A stretch of DNA of 64,000 nucleotides, from the NCBI RefSeq assembly GCF_033954455.1, contig NZ_CP121473.1, positions 4,574,501-4,638,500 on the forward strand, read 5' to 3'. Within the stretch, counting starts at the first letter, position 1, and each line of letters starts with the position of its first letter. The position numbers and the translations under genes were made by a program. Under the pieces are notes generated by a model. The model saw nothing but the letters and a program-made list of their open reading frames with translations, was not told where the DNA came from and searched no databases. Of the stretch, positions 30,159 to 39,540 are shown one piece after another. The DNA comes from Thiorhodovibrio litoralis. GTDB taxonomy: Bacteria > Pseudomonadota > Gammaproteobacteria > Chromatiales > Chromatiaceae.

Positions 30159-31699
30159 TGCGCTTGTTTCGTATTCGCGGGGGGGTGCATCCGCAGGATC
30201 GCAAGAGCCTGTCGGCCGAGCGCCCGATCGAGCCGCTGCCACTGCCGCAGTTGCTGCATATCCCGCTGCAGCAGCACATCGGCGCGGCCGCCAATCCCAT
30301 TGTTGAGCGCCGCCAGCAGGTTGCCAAGGGCGAGTTGATCGCGCGCGCTCAGGGGCCGGTATCGGCTCCCATCCATGCGCCCACCTCGGGGCGCATCGCC
30401 GGCATCGGGCTCTATCCCGCCAATCACCCCTCGGGCTTGTCAGTGCGCACCATCTCTTTGCAGCCCGACGGCGAGGACCGCTGGGCCGCGGGCAGCGAAG
30501 AACTTGTGGGCGTTGCCGACCCTTTCGCCCTCGAGCCCGAGGAGATCGCCAAGCGCGTCGCCGCCGCCGGGGTAGTCGGCATGGGTGGCGCCACCTTTCC
30601 GGCGGCGGTCAAGCTCAATCTGCGCAACCGCTACGACTTGCATACCCTGGTAATCAATGGCGCCGAATGCGAGCCCTACCTGACCTGCGATGATCGGCTG
30701 ATGCGCGAGCAGGCTGCCGCCATTGTCGATGGCGCGCGCATCATGGCCCACGCACTGGGCGTCGAGCGCATCATCATCGCGATCGAAAAAAACAAGCCCC
30801 AGGCTCAACAGGCCATGCTGAGCGCGGCATCGAGCCATGACCGCGGCCAGGCTGGCGATCAGATCGGCGGCAAAATCGACGGACGCCCCGGTGAACGGGC
30901 CAAGATCGAGATCGTCGGCCTGCCGATGCACTACCCCATGGGCTCGGAGAAGCACCTGGTGCAGACCCTGACCGGCCTGGAAACCCCGGCGCGCGGACTG
31001 ACCGCCGATATCGGCGTGGTGGTGCACAACCCGGCCACCGCCTTCGCCGTGCATCAGGCACTGCGCGAAGGACGCCCGCTGATCGATCGGGTGGTGACCA
31101 TCACTGGCGGCGCGATCAAGGAACCCCGCAACCTGCGGGTGCTGATTGGCACCCGCATCGAGACGCTGCTTGAAGCCAGTAGCGGCTTTGCCGAAGCACC
31201 CGCGCGTCTGGTCAGCGGCGGCCCGATGATGGGCCAGGTCATCCCCAGCGCACGCGCCCCAGTCATCAAGGGCACCAACGGCATCCTGGCCCTGACCGAA
31301 GCCGAAACCCGCACCCGCGAGCCGGCGGCCTGCATCCGCTGCGGCAAATGCGTCGAGGTCTGCCCGTGCGGGCTGGTACCACTGGACATGGCAGCTTTTG
31401 TCCGTGCCGGCCAGCCCAAGGGCGCCGTCGACCGGGGCCTGCTCGACTGCATCAGCTGCGGCTGCTGTGCCTACGTCTGCCCGGCGCACCTGCCACTGGT
31501 GCAGTATTTTGCCCACGCCAAGGGCGCCATGGCTGAGCGCGACCGCATCAAACAGAAACAAACCGAAACCAAGCGCCTCGCCGAGCAGCGCACGGCGCGC
31601 ATGGAAGCCATCAAACAAGCCAAGCGCGCCGCCATGGCCAAGCGCAAGCAAGCGGATAAAGCCAAGTCGGCAGCCAGCAACCCAAGCCCGGCGGATTGA
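30158..31699 (+). CDS. rnfC: Rnf complex subunit RnfC
   Basis: A 513-residue peripheral subunit that binds NADH and FMN. It has the RnfC N-terminal domain (FRIRGGVHPQDRK), the glycine-rich Rossmann-like region (GVVGMGGATFPAAVKL, INGAECEPYLTCDDRLM), SLBB-like domain and two 4Fe-4S clusters (CIRCGKCVEVCPCGLVP, CISCGCCAYVCPAHLP). The tail (about 460-513) is a basic Ala/Lys coiled coil. It begins inside the rnfB stop. Confidence 0.95.
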   Translation: MRLFRIRGGVHPQDRKSLSAERPIEPLPLPQLLHIPLQQHIGAAANPIVERRQQVAKGELIARAQGPVSAPIHAPTSGRIAGIGLYPANHPSGLSVRTISLQPDGEDRWAAGSEELVGVADPFALEPEEIAKRVAAAGVVGMGGATFPAAVKLNLRNRYDLHTLVINGAECEPYLTCDDRLMREQAAAIVDGARIMAHALGVERIIIAIEKNKPQAQQAMLSAASSHDRGQAGDQIGGKIDGRPGERAKIEIVGLPMHYPMGSEKHLVQTLTGLETPARGLTADIGVVVHNPATAFAVHQALREGRPLIDRVVTITGGAIKEPRNLRVLIGTRIETLLEASSGFAEAPARLVSGGPMMGQVIPSARAPVIKGTNGILALTEAETRTREPAACIRCGKCVEVCPCGLVPLDMAAFVRAGQPKGAVDRGLLDCISCGCCAYVCPAHLPLVQYFAHAKGAMAERDRIKQKQTETKRLAEQRTARMEAIKQAKRAAMAKRKQADKAKSAASNPSPAD

Positions 31700-31766
31700 C
31701 CTGCGCCCCCAGATGACTGCTCGCCGCCAGCTGAACCTAAATACCTAAAGTCCGAAGCCTGCCCAG

Positions 31767-32906
31767 ATGACAACCGCCTTCGCCGCCAATCCCCATACTC
31801 ACGCTTCGACCAGTGTCGCGCGTGCCATGCAACTGGTGATGCTGGCGCTGGTGCCGGCAACCCTGCTCGGGCTGTACCAGTTCGGCTGGCCGGCGATTAT
31901 TCTATTCGCCATCACCGTGCTGGGCGCACTCTTGTGGGAAGCGTTGGGGCTCAAGCTCGCTGGCAAGGCAGTGCGCCCGGGACTCCTCGACGGCTCGGCG
32001 CTGCTCACCGGCTGGTTGCTGGCCATGACCCTGCCGCCCTGGGCGCCCTGGTGGGTCGGGCTACTCGGGGCCTTTTTGGCCATCATCGTCGGCAAGCAGA
32101 TTTTTGGCGGCTTGGGGCAGAACCTGTTCAATCCGGCCATGGTCGCGCGCATCGCGCTGCTGATCGCGCTACCACTGGAAATGACCAGCTTCGTCGCGCC
32201 AGCGCCGCTGTTTTCGCCCGGCGCGCCCGGGTTCATCGACGGGCTTGGCATCGCCTTCGGCCACAGCAGCGACATCGCGATCAGCACCTATGACGCCATG
32301 AGCGGCGCATCAGTGCTCGACGAGGTACGCACCGGGCTTGGCCAGGGGCAGTCGCTCGACACCATTCTGCCCGGCGTCTTCGACCCGCTTGCCGCGCTCT
32401 GGGGAGGCGTGGCCGGCAGCCTGGGCGAAACCTCCGCCTTGCTGCTGTTGCTGGGCGGGCTTTTTCTGTTGCAACAGCGGGTGATTCGCTGGGAAATCCC
32501 GCTGGCAGTGCTCGCCAGCATCGGGCTGCTGGCAGGGCTGATGCATCTCATCGACGCCGGGCGCTATCCCGGACCGCTGTTCCATTGGCTGCAGGGTGCG
32601 ACCCTGCTGTGCGCCTTTTTCATCGCCACCGATCCAGTCACCTCACCGGTTTCGCGCTCCGGGCAGTTATTGTTCGGCGCCGGCTGCGGGGTGCTGATTT
32701 ACGTCATCCGCACCTGGGGTGGCTACCCGGAGGGCGTCGGCTTCGCGGTGCTTTTGATGAACGCCTGCGCGCCCTTGATCGATCATTACCTCAAACCACG
32801 CATCTATGGCCGCGATCGCCGCGGGCAGCCGCTCCAAGTCACACCCACCCGAGTGGCCACCGCAAAGGCCCGCGTGTCGACCAGTCCCCGGGGAAGTCAG
32901 CCATGA
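31767..32906 (+). CDS. rnfD: Rnf complex subunit RnfD
   Basis: A 379-residue membrane subunit with about nine helices and a covalently bound FMN. The predicted attachment motif is DAMSGAS (about 171-177), so the acceptor would be Ser where Thr is usual. Other features: KQIFGGLGQNLFNPAMVARI, FIATDPVTSPVS and GVGFAVLLMNACAPLIDHY near the end. It starts 67 bases after rnfC and overlaps rnfG by 4 bases (ATGA). Confidence 0.95.
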   Translation: MTTAFAANPHTHASTSVARAMQLVMLALVPATLLGLYQFGWPAIILFAITVLGALLWEALGLKLAGKAVRPGLLDGSALLTGWLLAMTLPPWAPWWVGLLGAFLAIIVGKQIFGGLGQNLFNPAMVARIALLIALPLEMTSFVAPAPLFSPGAPGFIDGLGIAFGHSSDIAISTYDAMSGASVLDEVRTGLGQGQSLDTILPGVFDPLAALWGGVAGSLGETSALLLLLGGLFLLQQRVIRWEIPLAVLASIGLLAGLMHLIDAGRYPGPLFHWLQGATLLCAFFIATDPVTSPVSRSGQLLFGAGCGVLIYVIRTWGGYPEGVGFAVLLMNACAPLIDHYLKPRIYGRDRRGQPLQVTPTRVATAKARVSTSPRGSQP

Positions 32907-33568
32907 GCGCCGTTCTCAACCCCAGCTATCGCCAGCGCATCGGCTACCAGGCCGGGCTGCTCGGCGGCTTTGCAATGGTGGCCGCCGCGCTGCTCACCAT
33001 GGGCGATATTGCCACGCGTGAGCCCATCGCCGAGCGCCGCGCTGAGGACCTGCGCGCCTCGCTCGAGCAGGTGATTCCATCATCCACGCACGATAACGAT
33101 CTGCTCGCGGCCACGCTGGAGCTAGATGGCCCCGATGGCGACACCCGGACTGTCTACCGCGCCCTGAGCGGACTCGACATCCAAGCACTGGCCTTCCGCG
33201 TGAATGAGCCCGGCTATGCCGGCCCCATCGATCTAATGCTGGGGCTGGACGCCAGAGGTCACATCCTGGGTGTGCGTGTGCTGGCGCATAGCGAAACCCC
33301 GGGACTGGGCGACAAGATCGAGGTCGAACGCGACGACTGGATTCTCGGCTTCAACGGCCTGTCGCTGGATGATCCACCACCCGAGCGCTGGGGGGTCAAG
33401 AAAGACGGCGGCGACTTCGATCAGTTCAGCGGCGCCACCATCACCCCACGGGCCGTGGTCAAGGCCATTCGCGGAGGGTTGCAATGGTTTGATGATAACC
33501 GCGAGGCACTGACCGCCTCGGCCGTGATTCAGCAGGAGCAAGCCCATGGCGACAGCGACGGCGACTGA
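32903..33568 (+). CDS. rnfG: Rnf complex subunit RnfG
   Basis: A 221-residue subunit with one N-terminal membrane helix (about 16-34) and a periplasmic FMN-binding domain ending in FDQFSGATITPRAVVKAIRGG, where Thr of SGAT is the FMN acceptor. ETPGLGDKIE is also typical. The start in the rnfD stop fixes the N-terminus; the frame runs open 106 codons upstream. Its end overlaps rnfE by 23 bases. Confidence 0.95.
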   Translation: MSAVLNPSYRQRIGYQAGLLGGFAMVAAALLTMGDIATREPIAERRAEDLRASLEQVIPSSTHDNDLLAATLELDGPDGDTRTVYRALSGLDIQALAFRVNEPGYAGPIDLMLGLDARGHILGVRVLAHSETPGLGDKIEVERDDWILGFNGLSLDDPPPERWGVKKDGGDFDQFSGATITPRAVVKAIRGGLQWFDDNREALTASAVIQQEQAHGDSDGD

Positions 33569-34259
33569 AACCACCGATTTGGCAAAAGCGCCAGCCACCG
33601 ACTGGTCGCGCCTGGCGCGCGATGGGCTTTGGGACAACAATGTCGTCTTCGCCCAGGCGCTGGCGCTGTGCCCGCTGCTGGCCGTCACCGGCACCGCAAC
33701 CAATGGCCTGGGTCTGGGGCTGGCAACCACCTTCGTCCTGGTGATGTCCGGTTTCGTCATTGCGCTGCTGCGCGGCATCATCACGCCCCAGGTGCGCATC
33801 CCTGTGTTCGTGCTGATTATCGCCACCCTGGTCACCCTGGTTGATCTGGGCATGAACGCCTGGATGCACGACCTACACAAGGTGCTGGGGCTGTTCATCC
33901 CACTGATCGTCACCAACTGCGCCATCCTCGGGCGCGCGGAGTCTTTTGCCTCGCGCAACCGGGTGCTGCCGTCAGCCTTCGACGGGCTCATGATGGGCCT
34001 GGGCTTTACGCTGGTGCTGGTGGTGCTAGGCGCGGTGCGCGAGATCATCGGCTTCGGCACCCTCTTCGCCAGTGCCTCGCTGCTGCTCGGCGAGGGCCTG
34101 CACTTCCTGGAGCTGACCATCATCCCCGACTATCGCGGCTTCCTGCTGATGATCCTGCCACCGGGCGGTTTCCTGGCACTGGGTTTCTTGCTCGCCGGCA
34201 AGCGCCTGATCGACCGGCGCGCCAGCCAGCGGCAGGCCGCGGCCACCGCCACGCGCTAA
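33546..34259 (+). CDS. rnfE: Rnf complex subunit RnfE
   Basis: A 237-residue membrane subunit homologous to Rnf[39 protein letters not shown] and LFIPLIVTNCAILGRAESFA carry the conserved Cys residues. Six membrane helices. The N-terminal 20 residues are a Thr/Ala-rich extension. Forms the ion-conducting core with RnfA. Confidence 0.95.
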   Translation: MATATATETTDLAKAPATDWSRLARDGLWDNNVVFAQALALCPLLAVTGTATNGLGLGLATTFVLVMSGFVIALLRGIITPQVRIPVFVLIIATLVTLVDLGMNAWMHDLHKVLGLFIPLIVTNCAILGRAESFASRNRVLPSAFDGLMMGLGFTLVLVVLGAVREIIGFGTLFASASLLLGEGLHFLELTIIPDYRGFLLMILPPGGFLALGFLLAGKRLIDRRASQRQAAATATR

Positions 34260-34305
34260 GGTTCCGCGCCCCTGGGTTTCAGCAACAAATTGGGAGGCAA
34301 TCCGA

Positions 34306-34566
34306 ATGCAAGTCGGTGTCGCGTACGCGGACAAGTTCAAGCATACCTGGCTCACGCTCGACGTCCCCGATGGCAGCAGCATCCGCGAGGCCATCGACCG
34401 TTCGGGCATCCTGCGCCAATTCCCTGACATTAATCTGGAGACACAGCGCGTCGGCATCTTCGGACGCCTAAGCAAGCTCGAGGCCCAGCTCTCCCCCGGC
34501 GACCGCGTCGAGATCTACCGCCCCATCACCGCGGACCCCGAGACCATTCCGCGGCGGGATCAGTAA
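34306..34566 (+). CDS. rnfH: RnfH family protein
   Basis: An 86-residue ubiquitin-like-fold protein (UPF0125/RnfH family). It has VGVAYADKFKHTWLTLDVPDGSSIREAIDRSG at the front and VGIFGRLSKLEAQLSPGDRVEIYRPITADP at the end, a nearly diagnostic C-terminus. Not an electron carrier; the role is unclear but it closes nif-linked rnf operons. GGGAGG lies 9 bases before the ATG. Confidence 0.93.
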   Translation: MQVGVAYADKFKHTWLTLDVPDGSSIREAIDRSGILRQFPDINLETQRVGIFGRLSKLEAQLSPGDRVEIYRPITADPETIPRRDQ

Positions 34567-34596
34567 TAGCCGTGGTTCGGACATCCTATTGCTTGA

Positions 34597-34752
34597 TCAT
34601 TTCCCCATGCCAGGTTGATCGCGAAGCACGGAACAGGTCTTTTCGATGTCATCGAGTATGCGATCAGCGGCACGGACATTGTCATTGGCAATGTATAGCC
34701 AGATGTCGATGAGGTCTTCTTCGGCCTGCGCGGTTCGCTTGATGACAGGCAT
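34597..34752 (-). pseudogene. Truncated ParE-type toxin
   Basis: A 51-codon frame starting MPVIKRTAQAEEDLIDIWLYIANDN, a clear ParE/RelE N-terminus, that stops after LRDQPGMGK. The family needs about 95 residues; the C-terminal beta strands with catalytic or binding residues are gone. It lies 6 bases after the intact antitoxin gene parD, so this is a type II toxin-antitoxin operon with a disabled toxin. A single TGA or a deletion could be the cause, as nothing similar follows. Confidence 0.75.
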
Positions 34753-34758
34753 GATGCC

Positions 34759-35052
34759 TCAACACGATTTGGTTTTCGTGGCCTGGATCGAGTCGAGCCG
34801 TCGCCGCGCCTCCACCTTAATCGCGGCCATATCGCCAAAAGACCCGGGTCCACTCGCAAGCCCCTCCTTCCAGATACGCTGAAGCTCCTCGACCTCTTTT
34901 TGCTGCAGGGAACGGCGGCGCCTCCAATCCCGCAGAGCCTCGCACATCACCTCGCTGCTGGATACATAATCCCCGCTCTCGACGGCTTCACGCATGGCGG
35001 TGATCAGTTCCGGTGTCAGCGCAACGCTGACTGTTTCCGCAGCTTGGGACAT
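34759..35052 (-). CDS. parD: ParD-like ribbon-helix-helix antitoxin
   Basis: A 97-residue antitoxin. The N-terminal ribbon-helix-helix (TVSVALTPELITAMREAVESGDYVSSSEVMCEALRDWR) binds DNA and autoregulates; the C-terminal half would wrap the toxin. AGGAGG lies 8 bases before the ATG at 35052, which outweighs the longer frame upstream. Downstream toxin gene is truncated, so the antitoxin may be a remnant or may guard against related toxins elsewhere. Confidence 0.85.
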   Translation of the reverse strand: MSQAAETVSVALTPELITAMREAVESGDYVSSSEVMCEALRDWRRRRSLQQKEVEELQRIWKEGLASGPGSFGDMAAIKVEARRRLDSIQATKTKSC

Positions 35053-35948
35053 GGCAACAATCCTCCTGGCCTGAAGCGAGCAATTCCCGCCTCTCGTCAC
35101 TTGATGGTGGAATTGTGTTTCGGAGCATAGCCCGCCAGCGTCTCCTCATCAACGGCGACCTGAGCGGGAGCCCGCCGATGCAGGGACTCGACGCCAAGCC
35201 CTCCCCCGGCGACCGGGTCCTCACCTGCCCTCGGACAACTTGCCGCCAGACCGAAGGTTCACGCCCTTCACCCGCCACCCAGGTCAGTGGAAATTCCTAA
35301 CACGACTGCACGGGTTGGACCGTCCGGGAGCAGAGAGAACGCTGCCGACACCAGCCAGCATTTGCACCTTTCGCTTGTCCGCTTCCGACCCAAAACGGAC
35401 ATCAGTTGGGCGAATAACGATGGCGGCAATGCACCCCACAGCGGACGTTGTGAGCGTCTGTGCCTTTGTCACTGGCGCGCCCGATTGGCCTCGCCGGCAG
35501 ACTCTCTCGCCAAGGGAGCTTCCTGTCACGTTGACATCGGACTGTGACAACCTCCGTCAGCCCGAGCCAGACTTCGAGTTTGACCAGCGCATCGCCTGAT
35601 AGCCGCAGTATCCTGCGGGCGAGGAAACAGCAGTCCGTGTGTTCCGCCCGACCGCTGCACCCCGGAGCCGCGTTCCAGCACTTGGCAACACCAGTACGAC
35701 TGTTCTTAACGAAATCCGGCAGTTAGCCTCGCTTCAAAAAGGTAACCAACCGGCTTCGTTGAGATTTCCCCCAGGGTAGCCTGCACCTATTTGGTGGCGC
35801 CTTCAACTGCTCCGCAGTTGAGCCGATGTCAATCTAATCAGTAGGTTGCACGATTTCGGCGATCATCAACTCCTCTTTATCGGTTTAACCGCGGGGCCGT
35901 TGCGGTATAAGCCCTGGGAAATTGGAAGCTCTCGAGGAGATATCTGTT
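35053..35948. other. 900-bp stretch with no convincing gene
   Basis: No frame here shows good codon use or a recognised protein. Peptides such as SDPKRTSVG and VRFGSEAD on either strand resemble short spurious frames seen in many proteobacterial genomes, suggesting decayed repeat DNA. At 35190-35220 a 32-base run resembles the end of rnfH (tcccccggcgaccg core shared), which may be chance. Composition becomes AT-richer from about 35700. Confidence 0.5.
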
Positions 35949-36077
35949 ATGAAGGTTGTCCTTGCTATCGTCTTTAATTTAAGCGTGAGGCCCAGTGTTT
36001 CAAGCATATTGGCACAGAGCGGGCAGCCGCCCGCCCATAATACTCAGCGGCGCAAGCATCAACAGCTATCAGGGTGA
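35949..36077 (+). CDS. Possible 42-residue secreted or membrane peptide
   Basis: ATG at 35949 follows GAGGAG with 8-base spacing. The peptide starts MKVVLAIVFNLSVRPSVSSILAQS, resembling a signal peptide with a possible cleavage after AQS, then 18 polar residues. It overlaps the 3' end of the large - strand gene by 19 bases. Could equally be the broken 5' end of a lost secreted-protein gene. No similarity recognised. Confidence 0.3.
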   Translation: MKVVLAIVFNLSVRPSVSSILAQSGQPPAHNTQRRKHQQLSG

Positions 36078-38452
36078 TAGTCTACGCAAAAGTGCTTGAG
36101 CCCCCCCGACTTGCCGCAGGGATCGAGCGTGATTGAATCCGACGACCCGACGCAGATCATGCTGTCACCGCCGACATCAGGGTCGTCATGTTTACCTCCG
36201 AGATTTCTGCAAGACGCATCGTCAGGTAAGCACTGTAACCAATAAGAGGTGATACCCAGATCCTTATACTCGTAGGCGATCACTGCCCTCGAAAATGTAG
36301 TAGATTTTCTCCCATTGGCTGTCACAGCGAATTGAAGGACGCCTGTGTGATATGAGTCACCGGAATCGCCAGGATCAGCGACATAGAATTCCGTATCGCT
36401 GCGCCAAAGGAACATATTACCCTGGTCGAGAATTGTGAAAGTAGCTGACTCTGGATCACCCCAATACGTTATTGGCGCATTGAATGCAATTAAACCTCTG
36501 TCATTGTTATGGGTTCGGAAATCGTATTGCCCCGGGACTGGGTCCATTAGCTTATAGCGTCCATTCGGGTCCGAGCCGCCGCATGTCACTTGCCCTTGAC
36601 TGACCGTGAGCCCATTCCCGATTAAGTCGACGCACCAATCGTCAAAGACAGAAGATCCATAATAGATGTCTTTGCTTGGATCTAGTCTGCAGTGTACATA
36701 TTCCAAGGAAGTGCCGTCGAACGAGGCATTTGGAAAACGATCCGATTCGGGAAAATCAGTAAATCCATACCATTGATAAACTTTGCAGTTATCGACCCAG
36801 TCTCCGCTTGGCATGTTAATCCAATCCTGCGCTGTCGCTTGCTCGATTTCCATTTTCACCGCGCTGATCCAGTGAGTCTCATAAGCGCTGCTTTTTGGGC
36901 TTGTGTGTCCCCAAATAGCATCAGAAATCAGCACTGAATTGAAGAAGTTGTCGAGCACGCCACTGACGCCCATCTTCAGCTTTCCGACACTGTTGTAATA
37001 CCCCTGAAGAGTGACCAGATTCTTCGCAAAGGATTTTGTCTCATCCATATTTTGCTCTGCCAGCGTCAAAGAAAAATTCTTCTTGCAATCGTCAGAGACG
37101 CCTGTATCGGGTGAACGTATATAGAGTGCAGTATGCTCGAACAAGTACAGGCTCTGAAGGATGCTAACCGCTTGCGCGAGTTGATTCATAGCACCTTCAT
37201 TGTATTGATCCAATAATGCCGATGTCTCGTCGGACGAAACTGACCCGACCTTCGGCAACTTAGTTGACAAATGCTGCTGAGCGGCGACGAAAAGTTGTGC
37301 GAGAGGCTTGCTGTTATCGGCTTTTGTTGATTGAAAATCCAAGGCAGCGGCCAGGATTTGATCCCTAATGACAGGCGCTGCTGCTAGAATCGGAAGGTCG
37401 TTTGCGACGGTCGGATCGGTAGCTGCGGGCAGTATTCCTTGCATGAGATCTTCAAGCGCGCTGCAATTGTCGGAATTCGTGAGCGTTTGTTCTAGGGTTT
37501 GTCCGCTCAAAATATTGTTGTACTCTTTCTGATAATTTCCTATGTCAGTCGTTATATCGGTGAATAAGGCATTGTATGCGGCTTGCTTCGTGGCATCCAA
37601 ATAGTTAAAGAGCTTGGCAAAGTCGCCAAGTAACTTCTTGTCGTCCTGAATCACGGTCTGAATTTCGCTGTTGAGATTCTCAAGCTGAGTTGATAATTCA
37701 GCAAGTTTTTCACTCGTGTCGTCTCCTAGACCAAGTGTATCGAGCACTTGGGAGCTCAGATATTCCTTAGCCGTGTCGCCAAGAAAGTCAAGGACCATAT
37801 CTTCTGATTTCACACCCTTCGGCAACTGCACTAATGTCAATCGAAAATCCCGCACAAAAGTCCCGTCTTCGTGAAAATGACGATCGAGATGCCGCTCGGC
37901 GCGCGCAACCGAAGTCAGGTTAGGTGGATCGAAATGCCCGCTGAATGCCAGGTTCACTGATGGATCGCCGACATCTAAATCAACGTTCTGAACCTGCTCA
38001 GCCAACTCGTCGACCACGTAGAGTCGCTCAGCACCAAACACGGAAACAGTTTCAAGAATCGCATACAATGCTGCCGCTTCTTCCTCGGTTTCTGTAAAGT
38101 CGTGGACCGAGATGTACTTGCCGATCACCTCAAGCCCACCAGGGTTCCGCGAAATCGTATCGAGTTTGAGCTCGAGTTCCCCTATCAAGAAGGTGCATTG
38201 TTGGCCGCGACGAAAATAAAATCCACCCTCACCGTCTGTTCTGCCTTTTCGTTTACCGCACTGATACGGCAAATTCACGACAAAAGGATAGATAAAGTGG
38301 CCGCGTTGCCACGGCCCACTCATCCGATCAGCAAAAAGCGGAACCGAGTCAGCAAAAAGCGGAACCGACGTGAAGAAGAGCAGAATCGCAATGCCTAAGC
38401 ACACCATCTGACGACGACCTTGAATAGGAGAACTAAGTTTTAGTTGTTTCAC
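36059..38452 (-). CDS. Large secreted protein of unknown function
   Basis: A 797-residue protein with a signal peptide (about 16-35, MVCLGIAILLFFTSVPLFA) followed by a short duplication (SVPLFAD twice). The body has a helical region (about 230-500) with EKLAELSTQLENLNSEIQ coiled-coil character, then a Cys/Trp/Gly-rich C-terminal part (about 560-797) that looks beta-rich (DDWCVDLIGNG, VTCGGSDPNGRYKL). Start is GTG with AGAGG 5-6 bases upstream. GC content and codon use are clearly lower than in neighbours, indicating transfer. I recognise no family. Confidence 0.75.
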   Translation of the reverse strand: MKQLKLSSPIQGRRQMVCLGIAILLFFTSVPLFADSVPLFADRMSGPWQRGHFIYPFVVNLPYQCGKRKGRTDGEGGFYFRRGQQCTFLIGELELKLDTISRNPGGLEVIGKYISVHDFTETEEEAAALYAILETVSVFGAERLYVVDELAEQVQNVDLDVGDPSVNLAFSGHFDPPNLTSVARAERHLDRHFHEDGTFVRDFRLTLVQLPKGVKSEDMVLDFLGDTAKEYLSSQVLDTLGLGDDTSEKLAELSTQLENLNSEIQTVIQDDKKLLGDFAKLFNYLDATKQAAYNALFTDITTDIGNYQKEYNNILSGQTLEQTLTNSDNCSALEDLMQGILPAATDPTVANDLPILAAAPVIRDQILAAALDFQSTKADNSKPLAQLFVAAQQHLSTKLPKVGSVSSDETSALLDQYNEGAMNQLAQAVSILQSLYLFEHTALYIRSPDTGVSDDCKKNFSLTLAEQNMDETKSFAKNLVTLQGYYNSVGKLKMGVSGVLDNFFNSVLISDAIWGHTSPKSSAYETHWISAVKMEIEQATAQDWINMPSGDWVDNCKVYQWYGFTDFPESDRFPNASFDGTSLEYVHCRLDPSKDIYYGSSVFDDWCVDLIGNGLTVSQGQVTCGGSDPNGRYKLMDPVPGQYDFRTHNNDRGLIAFNAPITYWGDPESATFTILDQGNMFLWRSDTEFYVADPGDSGDSYHTGVLQFAVTANGRKSTTFSRAVIAYEYKDLGITSYWLQCLPDDASCRNLGGKHDDPDVGGDSMICVGSSDSITLDPCGKSGGLKHFCVDYHPDSC

Positions 38453-38538
38453 AATAACCTCTAGCTGTTTATCTGGGATCTTTCTCAGGCGGAGGACGGT
38501 CTTGATCTTTGAAATGCGCGGCGCCTATCCCGAGTATG

Positions 38539-38567
38539 AAAATACTTGATTTAAGGTGACTTTACAA
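38539..38567 (-). promoter_or_regulatory. Possible sigma-70 promoter of the 797-aa gene
   Basis: On the - strand TTGTAA (38567-38562) and TATTTT (38544-38539) are 17 bases apart, about 87 bases before the GTG start, in an AT-rich stretch. Each hexamer has four of six consensus bases. The rest of 38453-38755 shows nothing else I can name. Confidence 0.35.
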
Positions 38568-38755
38568 GACATTATGTAGAGAATTATGGAATGACGCGAA
38601 AAAGGCATGGCAAAAACTGTAGCTTCTCATAATTCATGGCGATAGTCTTACCGTGGATCGAAAGACATGGTTTAGGGATCATTGAATTCTAATACTAGCG
38701 TTTCTTATGGCTCACTACTAGTACCGCGTCCGCCAGGGCGAGCGCGTATAAATTC

Positions 38756-39540
38756 TCAGCCAAACACAATCTTGGCGTGGTAGTCATCGTTCCAGGTTGC
38801 CTTGCGGCGTTTCTTTGATAAGCGTTGTTTGGAGGGTTCTTGTTCGAGCAGATTCATGCAGAGATGGCGGATCGAGGGCAAAATTGCCGGCGCATTGCCT
38901 TTGCGGATGCGGCAGGCGTCTTCGCGAAAAAGGACATCCAAGCGCCAGTGCAGTGGATTCTCCACCCCCCAGTGGCCACGCACCGCCGTGGCAAAACGCG
39001 AGGCTCATGTGCAGAGACTGAATTGATAAAGAAGCGCCGTTCGATGCTGTAATGCTCCCTGATCCAACATTCACGCTCCAACATCCCGATGCTGAGTAGC
39101 CCCTTCCAACGAGCGCTCTCCGAGAGGGTGCTCAGTTCCTTGGTGAACTAGTACCAGCGCGCTTCCAAGCTTCCATAATCCTTGTCGGTCTCCTCGGTGA
39201 AGTCATGAGCGACATCGGCAAAATCACCGTCACGCGCGGTGTCAAAGAAGTCCTTGACCTCATCATGCAGGGTGCTCTGATTGCCCTTGAGTCCCAGGAC
39301 GTAATCCCCGCCCTGCTCGATGATCTGCTCGGCGATTTTGGTCTGACAGCCCATCGCATCAATGGTCACGATACAGCCCGTCAGCTTAAGGAGTTCCAGC
39401 AACTACGGGATCGCCTTGATTTCGTTAGGCTTCTCCTCGGTGGCTTCTCGCCCCAGTACCAGTCGGTTGCGGTTGGCCCAAGCGCTGACCATGTGCAGCG
39501 CCGCTTTGCCGCGGCGGCGATCACGCGAGCCGCGTGCGCT
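38756..39540 (-). pseudogene. Broken ISAs1-family transposase
   Basis: Read from right to left, fragments match successive parts of ISAs1-type transposases: RRRGKAALHMVSAWANRNRLVLG, a TAG at 39403 where Glu is expected, [39 protein letters not shown], a second TAG at 39148, then WKGLLSIGMLERECWI and SIERRFFINSVSAHE, a frameshift, and RGHWGVENPLHWRLDVLFREDACRIRKGNAPAIL to the end. About 130 N-terminal residues are absent. Two nonsense codons and at least one frameshift make it inactive. No terminal inverted repeats were identified. Confidence 0.85.

Noticed and set aside
35190-35225. Second rnfH fragment
   Set aside because: Only about 32 bases resemble rnfH and the surrounding reading frame does not continue the match; chance in GC-rich DNA is likely.
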